64,000 nucleotides of DNA, from assembly GCF_030159995.1 (NCBI RefSeq), contig NZ_BSNM01000026.1, positions 1 to 64,000 of the forward strand. Direction: 5' to 3'. The position numbers and the translations under genes are program-made. A model generated the notes under the pieces. That model was given only the letters and a program-made list of their open reading frames with translations. It was not told the DNA's origin and ran no database searches. The stretch comes from Litoribrevibacter albus (GTDB lineage: Bacteria > Pseudomonadota > Gammaproteobacteria > Pseudomonadales > Litoribrevibacteraceae). Of the stretch, positions 39,059 through 48,857 are shown piece by piece; positions within the stretch are counted from its first letter, which is position 1; each line of letters opens with the position of its first letter.

Positions 39059-41773
39059 ATGTTTGCACCACTGGTAAGAAAACTCTTCGGCAGCAAGAAT
39101 GATCGAGAAATAAAATCACTAAGAAAGATCGTTAATGACATAAATGAGATGGAAGCCGATCTGGTTGCATTATCAGATGACCAACTAGTAGCCAAAACTG
39201 ACGAATTCAAACAGCGTGTATCAAGCGGCGAATCTTTGGATGCTTTGTTGCCTGAAGCCTTTGCGGTAGTTCGTGAGGCAGGTAAGCGCATCATGGGCAT
39301 GCGTCACTTTGACGTACAGCTCATTGGTGGTATGACGCTTCATAACGGCAAAATTGCCGAGATGAGAACAGGTGAAGGTAAGACGCTGGTAGCAACCTTA
39401 CCTGTATACCTAAATGCCCTTTCCGGAAAAGGTGTTCACGTTGTTACCGTGAACGACTACCTTGCTAAGCGTGACTCCGAGTGGATGGGGCGCTTGTATC
39501 GTTTCCTAGGCTTAACCGTTGGCGTAGTTTATTCAGGTCAAAGCCCGGAAGAGAAAGCGGCAGCATACCAAGCCGATATTACTTACGGTACAAACAACGA
39601 GTTTGGATTTGATTACTTGCGCGACAATATGGCGTTCCGTAAGGAAGATCAGGTCATGCGCGGTCTTAACTTTGCGGTTGTGGATGAGGTGGACTCTATC
39701 CTCATTGATGAAGCCCGTACCCCGCTTGTGATTTCTGGCCCAGTGGCAGACAGTTCAGAGCTGTATAAAAAAATTAATACTTTGATTCCTAAGCTTGTTC
39801 TTCATGAAGAGGCGGTTGAGGGGCATTACACCTACGACGAAAAACAACGAAATCTTGAACTGACGGAAGACGGTCATACGTTTGTCGAAGAGCTTTTGGT
39901 TGAGATTGGTTTGTTATCTGAAGGCGACAGTCTTTATTCGCCACAGAATCTAAATCTTTTGCATCATGTCTATGCTGGCTTAAAAGCGCATGTGATGTTC
40001 CATAAGAACGTTGAATATATCGTTCAAAATAAACAAATTGTCATTATTGATGAACACACCGGTCGTACTATGCCTGGCCGTCGTTGGGGTGAAGGTATTC
40101 ACCAAGCAATCGAAGCGAAAGAGGGTGTACAGATTCAGGCAGAAAGCCAGACTTTGGCTTCTACTACCTTCCAGAACTTCTTCCGAATCTATGACAAACT
40201 GTCGGGTATGACGGGGACGGCAGACACTGAGGCATTCGAATTCCGCCAGATTTATGGATTGGACGTAGTGGTTATTCCTGCGAATAAAGTACCGCAGCGT
40301 AAAGACTTTAATGATTTGGTGTATTTGACGCGCGAAGAAAAATATCAGGCGATTATTGACGATGTTCGTGACTGCATTGCAGCGGGTCGTCCTGTATTGG
40401 TTGGTACGGCTTCGATTGAGACGTCTGAATATCTGTCTGGATTATTGAAGAAAGACAAGGTTCCGCACAATGTATTGAACGCAAAACACCACGCTCAAGA
40501 AGCGGAGATTATTGCTCAGGCGGGTGTGCCTGGTGCGGTGACCATTGCGACAAACATGGCTGGTCGTGGTACCGATATCGTATTAGGTGGTAACTGGGAA
40601 GCCGAAGTCGCTAAGCTAGATGAGCCGACCGAAGAACAGATCAACAAGATTCGTACTGAGTGGCAAGCGCGTCATGAGGCGGTATTGAATGCTGGTGGTC
40701 TTCACGTTGTGGGGTCTGAGCGTCACGAATCTCGTCGTATTGATAACCAGTTGCGTGGCCGTTCAGGTCGTCAAGGGGACGCAGGTTCGACGCGTTTCTA
40801 TTTATCCCTTGAAGATGACTTAATGCGTATCTTTGCGTCTGATCGTGTGAAGAACTTCATGCAAGCGCTTGGCATGCAAAAAGGTGAAGCCATTGAGCAC
40901 CGAATGGTTACCAATGCGATCGAAAAAGCTCAGCGTAAAGTAGAAGGACGTAACTTCGATATTCGTAAGCAGTTGCTTGAATACGATGATGTGGCTAACG
41001 ATCAGCGTACCGTAATCTATCAACAACGTCAGGAGTTGATGGCAGGAGAGGATATTGCTGAAACCATTGAAGCTATCCGTTCAGATGTACTGAATGATGC
41101 AATCAGTATGTTTATTCCACCGCAGAGTCTTCCTGAGCAATGGGATGTAGCCGGTCTTGAAGCGCATTTGAAGTCTGAGTTTGCCATTGCGTTGCCTGTA
41201 CAACAGTGGTTGGATGAAGACCAAAAACTGTATGAAGAAACGCTTCGTCAGAAAATTTCAGATGAAATCATTTCTGTCTATAAAGCAAAAGAAGATGCTG
41301 CGGGCGCTGAAACGCTACGCGGTTTTGAGAAGCAAGTTATGCTTCAGGTGTTGGATACTTTATGGAAAGAGCACTTGGCAACGATGGATCACCTTCGCCA
41401 GGGCATCCACTTGAGAGGCTATGCTCAGAAGAATCCAAAGCAAGAATACAAACGTGAAGCCTTTGAACTGTTCCAGCAATTGCTAACGAACATTAAACAA
41501 GATGTGATTCGAATCATCAGTCATGTTCAGGTTCAGCGTCCTGAAGAAGTTGAGGAAATGGAGCGTCAGCGCCAAGCTCAGCTGGATAATGAGCAAGTAC
41601 AGTATCGTCATGACGATGCGTCTGCATTAGGTAATGAGCAGAACTCTGAGGGTGATGAGGCTGCTGAAACTGCTGAACAGCCATTTGTAAGAGATGCTGC
41701 GAAAGTCGGGCGTAATGATCCATGTCCTTGCGGCTCTGGCAAAAAATACAAGCAATGCCACGGCAAACTGTAA
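39059..41773 (+). CDS. secA: Protein translocase ATPase SecA
   Basis: 904 residues. The Walker A loop is [10 protein letters not shown] (101-110), and the DEAD-like box [13 protein letters not shown] and helicase motif NMAGRGTDI are present. The C-terminal zinc/SecB-binding tail [14 protein letters not shown] supplies Cys889, Cys891, Cys900 and His901. It drives preproteins through SecYEG. No SecM-like arrest peptide is visible upstream. Confidence 0.97.
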   Translation: MFAPLVRKLFGSKNDREIKSLRKIVNDINEMEADLVALSDDQLVAKTDEFKQRVSSGESLDALLPEAFAVVREAGKRIMGMRHFDVQLIGGMTLHNGKIAEMRTGEGKTLVATLPVYLNALSGKGVHVVTVNDYLAKRDSEWMGRLYRFLGLTVGVVYSGQSPEEKAAAYQADITYGTNNEFGFDYLRDNMAFRKEDQVMRGLNFAVVDEVDSILIDEARTPLVISGPVADSSELYKKINTLIPKLVLHEEAVEGHYTYDEKQRNLELTEDGHTFVEELLVEIGLLSEGDSLYSPQNLNLLHHVYAGLKAHVMFHKNVEYIVQNKQIVIIDEHTGRTMPGRRWGEGIHQAIEAKEGVQIQAESQTLASTTFQNFFRIYDKLSGMTGTADTEAFEFRQIYGLDVVVIPANKVPQRKDFNDLVYLTREEKYQAIIDDVRDCIAAGRPVLVGTASIETSEYLSGLLKKDKVPHNVLNAKHHAQEAEIIAQAGVPGAVTIATNMAGRGTDIVLGGNWEAEVAKLDEPTEEQINKIRTEWQARHEAVLNAGGLHVVGSERHESRRIDNQLRGRSGRQGDAGSTRFYLSLEDDLMRIFASDRVKNFMQALGMQKGEAIEHRMVTNAIEKAQRKVEGRNFDIRKQLLEYDDVANDQRTVIYQQRQELMAGEDIAETIEAIRSDVLNDAISMFIPPQSLPEQWDVAGLEAHLKSEFAIALPVQQWLDEDQKLYEETLRQKISDEIISVYKAKEDAAGAETLRGFEKQVMLQVLDTLWKEHLATMDHLRQGIHLRGYAQKNPKQEYKREAFELFQQLLTNIKQDVIRIISHVQVQRPEEVEEMERQRQAQLDNEQVQYRHDDASALGNEQNSEGDEAAETAEQPFVRDAAKVGRNDPCPCGSGKKYKQCHGKL

Positions 41774-41777
41774 ACTT

Positions 41778-41832
41778 AGTGTCTGTGAATAGACACTAAC
41801 CCTAACAAGAAAAGCCTGTAAGGGCTTTTTTT
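41778..41832 (+). terminator. Terminator region after secA
   Basis: A hairpin, AGTGTCT and AGACACT (41778-41797), precedes the terminator proper, AAAGCC and GGCTTT (41811-41828), with a T-run to 41832. Confidence 0.8.
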
Positions 41833-41868
41833 GTTTGTATCTACATTAACTTTATTTAAGAGAACGTT

Positions 41869-43089
41869 ATGGCTACAGGAAATCCTACTCTCCCTAACTT
41901 GCTACCGATAGACGGCGTGAAGATCGCTATAGTATCTGCAGGTATTAAAAAGCCTGGGCGACGAGATTTGGTGGTGTTTGAGTTGGCTGAAGGCAGCTGT
42001 GTAGCAGGCGTTTTCACAAAGAACCGATTTTGTGCAGCGCCCGTTTTAGTTTCAAAAGAGCATCTGTCAAAGGGTTCCCCAAGATATTTGATTGTTAACA
42101 CCGGGAACGCCAATGCGGGTACAGGCGAGCAGGGCTTACGTGATGCTAAAGCAACGTGTGACGCTGTTGCACAATGTTATGGCGTGTCGGCCAGTGAAGT
42201 ACTGCCTTTTTCTACTGGCGTGATTGGCGAGAACCTTCCAATGGATCGTCTATTATCTGCCATTCCAACAACTAAAGATGCGCTTGTGGCGGATGCATGG
42301 GTAGATGCTGCGTCTGGCATTATGACGACTGATACTCGTCCCAAAGGCGCCTCGGTTAGTTTCGAATATCAGGGGCATTCGATTACGCTTACCGGTATTT
42401 CTAAAGGCGCAGGCATGATCAAGCCAAACATGGCGACCATGCTGGGTTACGTTGCTACCGATCTCGCTATGGATCAAGAGATTCTTCAAGCCTTGTTGAC
42501 TGAGACTGCAACCAAATCATTTAACCGAATTACGGTTGACAGTGACACTTCTACAAACGATTCCTGTGTCCTTGTGGCGACGGGTAAATCTTCGGCACCT
42601 GCAATTACTTCTGAGCAAGATGAGCTGTACGGTCTTTTCAAAGAAAAGCTACAGACGCTGATGATTACTCTGGCTCAAGCGATCATTCGGGATGGGGAAG
42701 GCGCCACCAAATTTGTGACTATTCAGGTTGAGAATGCATTGTCGCAAGACGAAGCACTGGAAGTGGCATTCACTGTGGCTCATTCACCGCTGGTTAAGAC
42801 GGCGTTATTTGCTTCAGATCCTAATTGGGGGCGTATTTTAGCGGCCGTGGGACGTGCGAACATTTCCGAGTTTGATTTGAATAAACTTGAGATTTACCTT
42901 GATGACGTTTGTATCGTTCGGGATGGTGGTCGTGCTACGGACTATACCGAGGAAGCTGGGCAGGCAGTGATGAATCAAGAAGACATTCTGATTCGTATTA
43001 ATATGGCGTCAGGTGACGCGTCTGAGACCGTATGGACCAGTGACTTGTCTCATGACTATGTCACCATTAACGCAGAATACCGTACTTAA
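41869..43089 (+). CDS. argJ: Bifunctional glutamate N-acetyltransferase / amino-acid acetyltransferase
   Basis: 406 residues. The self-cleavage site of the family is visible as KGAGMIKPNMATMLGYVATD; the Thr of MATML becomes the new N-terminus and nucleophile of the beta chain. It recycles the acetyl group from acetylornithine to glutamate in arginine synthesis. It probably stands as a single gene after the secA terminator. Confidence 0.95.
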   Translation: MATGNPTLPNLLPIDGVKIAIVSAGIKKPGRRDLVVFELAEGSCVAGVFTKNRFCAAPVLVSKEHLSKGSPRYLIVNTGNANAGTGEQGLRDAKATCDAVAQCYGVSASEVLPFSTGVIGENLPMDRLLSAIPTTKDALVADAWVDAASGIMTTDTRPKGASVSFEYQGHSITLTGISKGAGMIKPNMATMLGYVATDLAMDQEILQALLTETATKSFNRITVDSDTSTNDSCVLVATGKSSAPAITSEQDELYGLFKEKLQTLMITLAQAIIRDGEGATKFVTIQVENALSQDEALEVAFTVAHSPLVKTALFASDPNWGRILAAVGRANISEFDLNKLEIYLDDVCIVRDGGRATDYTEEAGQAVMNQEDILIRINMASGDASETVWTSDLSHDYVTINAEYRT

Positions 43090-43161
43090 AACCAATAATT
43101 ATTATACAGAGGCAGATGACTTCTGCCTCAAGCTATTCTTTCATCTAAAAAGGAGTTTGAG

Positions 43162-44433
43162 ATGGACGTGACTGCTACCGAAGATATCTCGTCTGATGTT
43201 GTAGAGCGCAAAAGAGTTGGTATAGAGTTTTCAGGAACCGGCAAAGAGTTCTTCAAAATCTGGATCGTTAATATCTTTTTGTCGATCATTACCTTTGGCG
43301 TCTACTCTGCGTGGGCGAAGGTTCGAACCAATCAATATTTTTACTCCAACACTTCGTTATTAGGAAGCTCATTTCAGTACCTTGCCGAACCAATGAATAT
43401 CCTCAAGGGGCGAATGGTTGCGGTTGCGCTGTTAGTGGCGTACTCCTCTGTCCAGAAGCTGTTTCCACAGTACGGTTACATAGCCTTTGTTCTGTTGATG
43501 TTGGCTATTCCAGGCTTAATCGTGTTGTCGTTATCTTTCCGCTTGAGAAACACGGCCTACCGTAATATTACGTTCCATTTCCAACGAGATTTTAAAAAGG
43601 CTTATGTGATTTTTGCTTTGCCCGTGTTGTTGGTGTCTTTGTTTATGGTTCCCCTCATGCTACATGAAAACTCGCCTGAGGTTCAGAATGCTTACCAGTA
43701 CAATGACATGCTGGAGGAGTTTCTCGAGGACGATGAAATTTCGTTTGATGAAGAGGTTGAATTGACGGAATTCATTGATATGAACTCTTTAACGATTGAT
43801 GACTCCGGCTATGCTGTGACTCCGCCGCCTCCTGTGTGGGCGTTTATTCCATATCTGTTTCTAATCCTTTTGTTTCCTCTTTGGGATCAGATGTTCAGTG
43901 CATTTAAACTTCGTCAGAGCCAATTCGGTACCTCTAACTTTACATTTGGTGCGGGTGTTTGGGACTTCTATAAAATGTACCTTCTGGCTACCGGGGTGAT
44001 CATTGGGCTGGGTATCTTTCTGGCGACTGTGGTGGTGTTCATCAAGCAGACGATTGACTCGTTGGGGATGAATTTTGTGTTGATCGCAGTGACTACTCTG
44101 CTGACTTTTGTTATCTACATGTTGGTTTATGCGTATTTTTCCGTTTATAAGCAGAACTTGATTGTGAACAACAGCTCAATTGATGAGGTCACCTTGGTAT
44201 CAAGCCTTGAGGTTGCTGGCTTGTGGTGGATATACATGTCGAATACGGTCTTGATCGCTTGCACACTTGGCTTGGCGACCCCTTGGGCCAAGATTCGTGC
44301 GGCCAAATACCGATTGGAAAATACTGCAATTATTACCGATTCATTAAACAACTTTGTTGCCAAGCAGGAAAAAGAGCGTCGTGCTTTGGGTGAGGAAGTG
44401 GGTGAAGCCTTTGATGTGGACATTGGTTTTTAA
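43162..44433 (+). CDS. DUF898 (YjgN-like) polytopic membrane protein
   Basis: 423 residues with several long hydrophobic segments. The DUF898 repeat appears twice: FFKIWIVNIFLSIITFGVYSAWAKVR near the start, and a second copy ending CTLGLATPWAKIRAAKYR near the end. An acidic loop (about 180-210) lies between. The function of the family is unknown. AAAAAGGAG is a strong ribosome binding site. The stop overlaps the M48 peptidase start by one base, so the two are probably coupled and act together. Confidence 0.75.
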   Translation: MDVTATEDISSDVVERKRVGIEFSGTGKEFFKIWIVNIFLSIITFGVYSAWAKVRTNQYFYSNTSLLGSSFQYLAEPMNILKGRMVAVALLVAYSSVQKLFPQYGYIAFVLLMLAIPGLIVLSLSFRLRNTAYRNITFHFQRDFKKAYVIFALPVLLVSLFMVPLMLHENSPEVQNAYQYNDMLEEFLEDDEISFDEEVELTEFIDMNSLTIDDSGYAVTPPPPVWAFIPYLFLILLFPLWDQMFSAFKLRQSQFGTSNFTFGAGVWDFYKMYLLATGVIIGLGIFLATVVVFIKQTIDSLGMNFVLIAVTTLLTFVIYMLVYAYFSVYKQNLIVNNSSIDEVTLVSSLEVAGLWWIYMSNTVLIACTLGLATPWAKIRAAKYRLENTAIITDSLNNFVAKQEKERRALGEEVGEAFDVDIGF

Positions 44434-45518
44434 TGGAGTTTGAAGCGGTTTATCATGATGGAGAAACCAGTCGATCCGAACTGGTTTCTGTCTCAGTGTC
44501 GGAAGAGGGGGTGGTCACCCTCACATCATCTTCACCAACCTCTCTCATAGCTTCTCACGTTAAGGAATGCCGGTGGCAGGAGTTAGTGGTCCAGCCCCGA
44601 ATTGCCAATACCCCTCGATGGATACGCTTACCTAACGGTGCCCAGTTGGAAACCGCCGATAATGATCTTGTGGATCAAGTGCAGGAACACTTTCAGACTG
44701 GCGCGTTTAATCGACTCATCCATTCATTAGAACACTCCTGGTGGATGATTTTGATCGGTGTGGTCTTTACCGTTGTTTTCTTGTGGGGAGGCGTTCACTA
44801 TGGATTGCCTGTTGCTGCAAAATATGGTGCAGAGGTGATTCCTCAGGACGTGTTATACCCTCTTGGGGATGATGTACAAGTTTGGATGGATGAGAATCTG
44901 TTTGAGTCCAGTCAGCTGGAACCAGACCGACAAGAAGAATTAAAACATCGATTTCAGCGTATTCTAAAGCCTCATCAAAACTACACACTAGTATTCCTGG
45001 CGAGTCCGAAACTTGGCGCTAATGCATTGGCTTTGCCTAATGATCACATCATTCTCACAGACGAGTTGGTTGAGCTGGCAACCAGCGATCATCAGATCAT
45101 TGCTGTATTGGCGCATGAGATTGGGCACCTTGAACATCGGCATGCATTGCGACGGTTATTACAACAGGCGGGGTTAGCTTCTATCCTGATGGTGTTCGCG
45201 GGCGATGTATCGAGTGTGAGCTCCGCCGTTGTCTATTTGCCAGCACTGCTGATTGAATTGGGCTACTCTAGAGAATTTGAGTATGAAGCAGATCAATACG
45301 CCATAGAATTTCTGGATCAGCAAGGCATGGACGTTGATTATTTCGCTCAGATTTTGTCTCGATTGGCAGAACAGCCTATGGATGAGAGTGAAGAAAGTAG
45401 TAAACAAAATCATCAGGATGACGATCAAAGTAACAAGTACTTTGAATATTTGTCGACGCATCCCGGTGTAGATGCTCGTATTCAGAGGATTAATGCGTGG
45501 CGTCGAGAGCCGAACTGA
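44433..45518 (+). CDS. Membrane-anchored M48-family zinc metallopeptidase
   Basis: 361 residues. The first 95 residues form a small domain that may be cytoplasmic. One transmembrane helix (about 103-121) precedes an M48 domain with HEIGH at 228-232 and the third ligand Glu in EFEYEADQYA (about 281-290). The expected location of the catalytic domain is periplasmic. It resembles the soluble BepA/LoiP group more than HtpX, but with an internal anchor. It is coupled to the DUF898 gene. Confidence 0.8.
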   Translation: MEFEAVYHDGETSRSELVSVSVSEEGVVTLTSSSPTSLIASHVKECRWQELVVQPRIANTPRWIRLPNGAQLETADNDLVDQVQEHFQTGAFNRLIHSLEHSWWMILIGVVFTVVFLWGGVHYGLPVAAKYGAEVIPQDVLYPLGDDVQVWMDENLFESSQLEPDRQEELKHRFQRILKPHQNYTLVFLASPKLGANALALPNDHIILTDELVELATSDHQIIAVLAHEIGHLEHRHALRRLLQQAGLASILMVFAGDVSSVSSAVVYLPALLIELGYSREFEYEADQYAIEFLDQQGMDVDYFAQILSRLAEQPMDESEESSKQNHQDDDQSNKYFEYLSTHPGVDARIQRINAWRREPN

Positions 45519-45540
45519 TCAAGGCGGTAGTGAGAATTAA

Positions 45541-46422
45541 ATGAAATTGGTGCATGTAGCGGTAGCAGTGATTGAACGAAGCAATGGTGATGTGTGCATC
45601 GCCAAGCGTGCTGATCATCAACATCAAGGTGGTTTATGGGAGTTTCCAGGAGGTAAGGTTGAGTCGGGAGAAACACTCACTCGGGCTTTACAAAGGGAGC
45701 TTCATGAAGAGTTAGGCATTGATGTGTTACAGCACGAACCCTTGATTTCGGTGAAATACCGTTACCCGGATAAGCATGTGCTGCTGGATGTACATCGAGT
45801 GACTGAATTCACTGGCGAACCCCACGGAAAAGAGGGGCAGCCAGTGGTTTGGTGCGCTAAAGATCAGCTTCCGAAGTATTCCTTCCCTGCCGCCAATAAA
45901 GGCATCTTAAACGCCTTACTTTTGCCTCAACGTGTAGCCATTCTGGACCCGTTGTCGAATGAACAGCTTGAGGCGATCAAAGCATCGTTTACGCCGGAAA
46001 GTTTAGCGATATACGTCAGAGATTCGAATAAATCAGAATTTGTTGCCCGGCTGAGTGAACTGAAAGATCTGGGGTTTCGGGTTCTTCAGAAAAACGACCC
46101 GCTCATGTGTCATCTGACGGCGGATCAATTAACTTCGTTAAGCTCCCGTCCCGATGTGCTTTGGTTGTCGGCATCATGTCATAACGAGGAAGAAATTGAG
46201 AAAGCCAATGCGTTGGAGGTGGACTTTATTTTCATTTCTCCGGTGAAGGAGACGCCTTCTCATCCTCAAGCCTGTGTGCTTGGGTGGGATGAGTTTGCCC
46301 GTTTAGCTGAGCTGGCTCATATGCCTGCCTATGCATTGGGTGGCGTGAATAATGAAGATCTGGCGATTGCCTTGGCTCATGGCGCTCAAGGCATTGCAGG
46401 TATCCGGGCGTTTCAGAAGTAG
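45541..46422 (+). CDS. mutT: Nudix hydrolase (MutT-type) fused to a ThiE-like domain
   Basis: 293 residues. The N-terminal 130 residues carry a perfect Nudix box: Gly38, Glu44, Arg52-Glu53, Glu56-Glu57 and Gly59. MutT hydrolyses 8-oxo-dGTP. The C-terminal half (about 135-293) resembles thiamine phosphate synthase: DFIFISPVKETPSHP and ALGGVNNEDLAIALAHGAQGIAGI. The ThiE pattern expected near its N-terminal strand is replaced by YVRDSNKSE, so catalysis there is doubtful. This fusion is, as I recall, common in pseudomonads. It is convergent with yacG. Confidence 0.88.
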   Translation: MKLVHVAVAVIERSNGDVCIAKRADHQHQGGLWEFPGGKVESGETLTRALQRELHEELGIDVLQHEPLISVKYRYPDKHVLLDVHRVTEFTGEPHGKEGQPVVWCAKDQLPKYSFPAANKGILNALLLPQRVAILDPLSNEQLEAIKASFTPESLAIYVRDSNKSEFVARLSELKDLGFRVLQKNDPLMCHLTADQLTSLSSRPDVLWLSASCHNEEEIEKANALEVDFIFISPVKETPSHPQACVLGWDEFARLAELAHMPAYALGGVNNEDLAIALAHGAQGIAGIRAFQK

Positions 46423-46431
46423 GTGGGATGG

Positions 46432-46632
46432 CTAGAAGGTGTCTTCTTCGGAGAAGAGATCGTCGAAGCCTTCCTGATCTCCTTCAATCTTATGTTCTTC
46501 CTTGGCCCATGCGCCTAAATCAATCATCTTGCAGCGTTCACAGCAGAAAGGAAAGTGTGGGAATTTTTCGGTATCGTATTGTGTCGGTGCACTGCAGGTC
46601 GGGCATTTAAATAATTTAATCGGTTCTGACAT
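46432..46632 (-). CDS. yacG: DNA gyrase inhibitor YacG (zinc-binding)
   Basis: 66 residues. The zinc site is Cys10-x2-Cys13 and Cys30-x3-Cys34, followed by the diagnostic KMIDLGAWAKEEH. In E. coli YacG binds GyrB and inhibits gyrase. Start MSEPIKLFKCP is chosen because GAGGA precedes it; a longer frame to 46671 would overlap coaE. It lies 19 bases after coaE in the same operon. Confidence 0.93.
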   Translation of the reverse strand: MSEPIKLFKCPTCSAPTQYDTEKFPHFPFCCERCKMIDLGAWAKEEHKIEGDQEGFDDLFSEEDTF

Positions 46633-46651
46633 GGTTGACGTCCTCAAGTAA

Positions 46652-47254
46652 TTAGTTGGCGGCTTGGGCAAGTGTTAGAAATGTCTGGTGAAGTTCTTGC
46701 GCATGTTCCCGAACAAGCGGTAAATCCCGGCTGTTATCCAGAATGTATTCTGCTTTTTCCTGTTTTTGCTCACGGGGCATCTGTGCCTCGATGATTTTTT
46801 CTACTTGTTCTCTCTCGTTGTTGTCCCGCTCGCAGGTGCGACTTATTTGAAGCTGAACAGGGACATCCACAAGTAACGTTGTGTTCGTCAGTAGGTGTTG
46901 ATCGGTTTCGAAGAGCAGAGGACTTTCTAGTATCGCGTAGTCTGACGAAGAGTTATTCAGATCCTCAATGATTGCGTCTCTGATCAGGGGGTGCAGCAGT
47001 GCTTCCAGCCAACGGCGTTTTTCTTCGGAATTAAAGATAATGCTTCTTAACTGTGCTCGATCGAGAGCGCCATCTTCCAACAGAACCTCAGGACCAAAGT
47101 AGTTGGCAATTTCTTTTAATGCGGGCGTACCCGGTTCAACAACGTCTCGGGCTTTTTGATCCGCGTCGACCACATTTATGCCTTGCTGTTTGAAAAATTG
47201 AGCCACTGTACTCTTACCACTGCCAATGCCTCCGGTCAGGCCAACGATGAACAT
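46652..47254 (-). CDS. coaE: Dephospho-CoA kinase
   Basis: 200 residues. P-loop GGIGSGKST (8-16), DADQKARDVVEPG and the CoA-binding HPLIRD are typical. It is the last enzyme of coenzyme A synthesis. In many gammaproteobacteria coaE follows pilD; here the upstream neighbour is the divergent OtsA-like gene, so the pil genes are elsewhere or absent. Confidence 0.95.
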   Translation of the reverse strand: MFIVGLTGGIGSGKSTVAQFFKQQGINVVDADQKARDVVEPGTPALKEIANYFGPEVLLEDGALDRAQLRSIIFNSEEKRRWLEALLHPLIRDAIIEDLNNSSSDYAILESPLLFETDQHLLTNTTLLVDVPVQLQISRTCERDNNEREQVEKIIEAQMPREQKQEKAEYILDNSRDLPLVREHAQELHQTFLTLAQAAN

Positions 47255-47357
47255 CCCGTATTTCCTCGACTGTTTTCTAAAATTAGGAGTGAAGCATTAT
47301 AAAAGAGTGGTGCGCAGGTTTGAATTGAGATGTTTTGAAAAGAAACTCTGGATTAGC

Positions 47358-47384
47358 TTGACTGTTCAAAAAATAAACTATACT
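47358..47384 (+). promoter_or_regulatory. Promoter of the OtsA-like gene
   Basis: TTGACT (47358-47363) and TATACT (47379-47384) have a short 15-bp spacer. The leader has a small hairpin (TTAGG-AATTA-CCTAA, 47422-47436) just before the ribosome binding site AGGGAG (47441-47446). Confidence 0.6.
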
Positions 47385-47451
47385 ACAAAGTTATTTGAAT
47401 CATGAAGTTAAGCATCTTTCTTTAGGAATTACCTAAGAAAAGGGAGTTAAT

Positions 47452-48837
47452 GTGAAGATTGGGCGCATGTTAAGCCTTAGCTGGTATGGCGGGGTCGACA
47501 CCAAGGATATCGTTGCAAAACAAGTAGCGAGTATCCATCAGCAGGTGGAAAATGGGGTGTGGTTGTGTGTTGCCCGGGAAGGTGGCTCCCCAAATAAATC
47601 AACCCAATTAATTGGTCTGAACATAGATCAGTGTGATGAATTGGGGTTAAGTCTTCGCTTTTACGAAGAATGCTTGATACCGCTGTTTCATCACTTGCGA
47701 CGGGGCTTTAGTTTCAATTATCACCATTATTCGGCCTATCGTAAGTGGAACAAAGGGTTGGCTGAAGGCTTGGCTTCGTTGTATCGCGATGGTGATGTGT
47801 TGTGGTTGCACGATGCACATTGGATTCCATTGGCTCGATATTTAAAAGAACTGCAACCCAACCTCCCGATTGGTTTGTCTTTATCCTCTTCATTTTGCGG
47901 GACTGAGGTGCTCAAAACCTTACCGGTTGCGGAAGAGTTATTAGACGACCTGTTTTACTTCGATTTGGTGACTTTTTCTCGGGAAGCCGACATTCAGAAC
48001 ATTTCGAATGCGATGATGGATCTGAAGGGTGCGGTTACTCTCGCTGATAAGCGTCTCAAGAAGGATAATCAAATTCTCAAGGTGGCGGCGTATCCGCCAG
48101 TTTCGTTTGTTGATCGTGATAGCTTAGAGGGGCAGACCCCGGAAGATTGTTTTGGGATGTCTTCGGGGGATAAGTTAGTGCTTACTGTTGATGTGCCCTC
48201 CTGGTTCTCTAATCGAACTAATCGAAATCAGGCGTATGAGCTGTTTTTGAGGGACAATCCTGCGTTAGCAAAAGATATGGTGTTCGGTTCGTTAGTGACG
48301 CCTTTTGCGATCAATGAAGAGCGAGTAAAGAGTATTGTTCATCAATGGAAGGGGGATTTGGACGATCTTAATGACCATTGGCGCTCTTATTCCCGTAAAC
48401 CGTTCAGGTTAGCGATTAGTCAGAAGTGGAGTACGTCACCCGAACTGCTTTTTCGATCTGCCAGAGTGTTTGTTGATTTAAGTCTGGGCTGTTATACCTC
48501 GTGTCATCATAGTGACTTCTGGTGGGCGCAAGATCCTGAGGACCCTGCCGTGTTGGTTGTGTCGTCGTTGGCGCTGGATGGTAATGATTTACCTGGGGCG
48601 TTGGTTGTTCATCCGCTGGATGTGGTGGGAGTGGCGAATGCGGTTAAGCAGGCGTTGTTGATGCCGTTATCAGAACGTAAGTTCAGGTTTGAGCAATTGG
48701 GAAATACCTTCAAAATGCTTAGTCCGGAACGTCGCCGTGCGAAGTTTACCTTCGATGTGGTAGAGCAGGCGAAGAAAAATCGTTTACAGAATTCTTCCAG
48801 AGCCATGCGAGAGCAAGCCAAAACCGTAAGTCACTAA
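47452..48837 (+). CDS. Degenerate trehalose-6-phosphate synthase (GT20) homologue, probable pseudoenzyme
   Basis: 461 residues starting at GTG 47452. Similarity to E. coli OtsA runs end to end: DVLWLHDAHWIPL (115-127) matches the HDYH region, EELLDDLFYFDLVTF matches the YDL segment, AQDPEDPAVLVVS (359-371) matches AQDPANPGVLVLS, and GALVVHPLDVVGVANAV matches ALIVNPYDRDEVAAAL. The active-site residues are not kept. OtsA VERLDYSKGL (Arg262, Lys267) is VDVPSWFSNR here (246-255), HIPFP (His154) is SSSFC, and DGMNLVAKE (Asp361, Glu369) has no counterpart. Only the Asp of HDxHW remains. I infer a GT-B protein with a non-catalytic or altered role. No otsB is nearby. Confidence 0.7.
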   Translation: MKIGRMLSLSWYGGVDTKDIVAKQVASIHQQVENGVWLCVAREGGSPNKSTQLIGLNIDQCDELGLSLRFYEECLIPLFHHLRRGFSFNYHHYSAYRKWNKGLAEGLASLYRDGDVLWLHDAHWIPLARYLKELQPNLPIGLSLSSSFCGTEVLKTLPVAEELLDDLFYFDLVTFSREADIQNISNAMMDLKGAVTLADKRLKKDNQILKVAAYPPVSFVDRDSLEGQTPEDCFGMSSGDKLVLTVDVPSWFSNRTNRNQAYELFLRDNPALAKDMVFGSLVTPFAINEERVKSIVHQWKGDLDDLNDHWRSYSRKPFRLAISQKWSTSPELLFRSARVFVDLSLGCYTSCHHSDFWWAQDPEDPAVLVVSSLALDGNDLPGALVVHPLDVVGVANAVKQALLMPLSERKFRFEQLGNTFKMLSPERRRAKFTFDVVEQAKKNRLQNSSRAMREQAKTVSH

Positions 48838-48847
48838 GGTTTTGGCT
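48816..48847. terminator. Hairpin at the convergent OtsA-like/srkA ends
   Basis: A perfect 10-bp inverted repeat, AGCCAAAACC and GGTTTTGGCT, has a 12-base loop that contains the stop codon of the OtsA-like gene. The T-run after it is poor, so it is only a possible terminator. Confidence 0.45.
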
Positions 48848-48857
48848 GATTGTTCGA

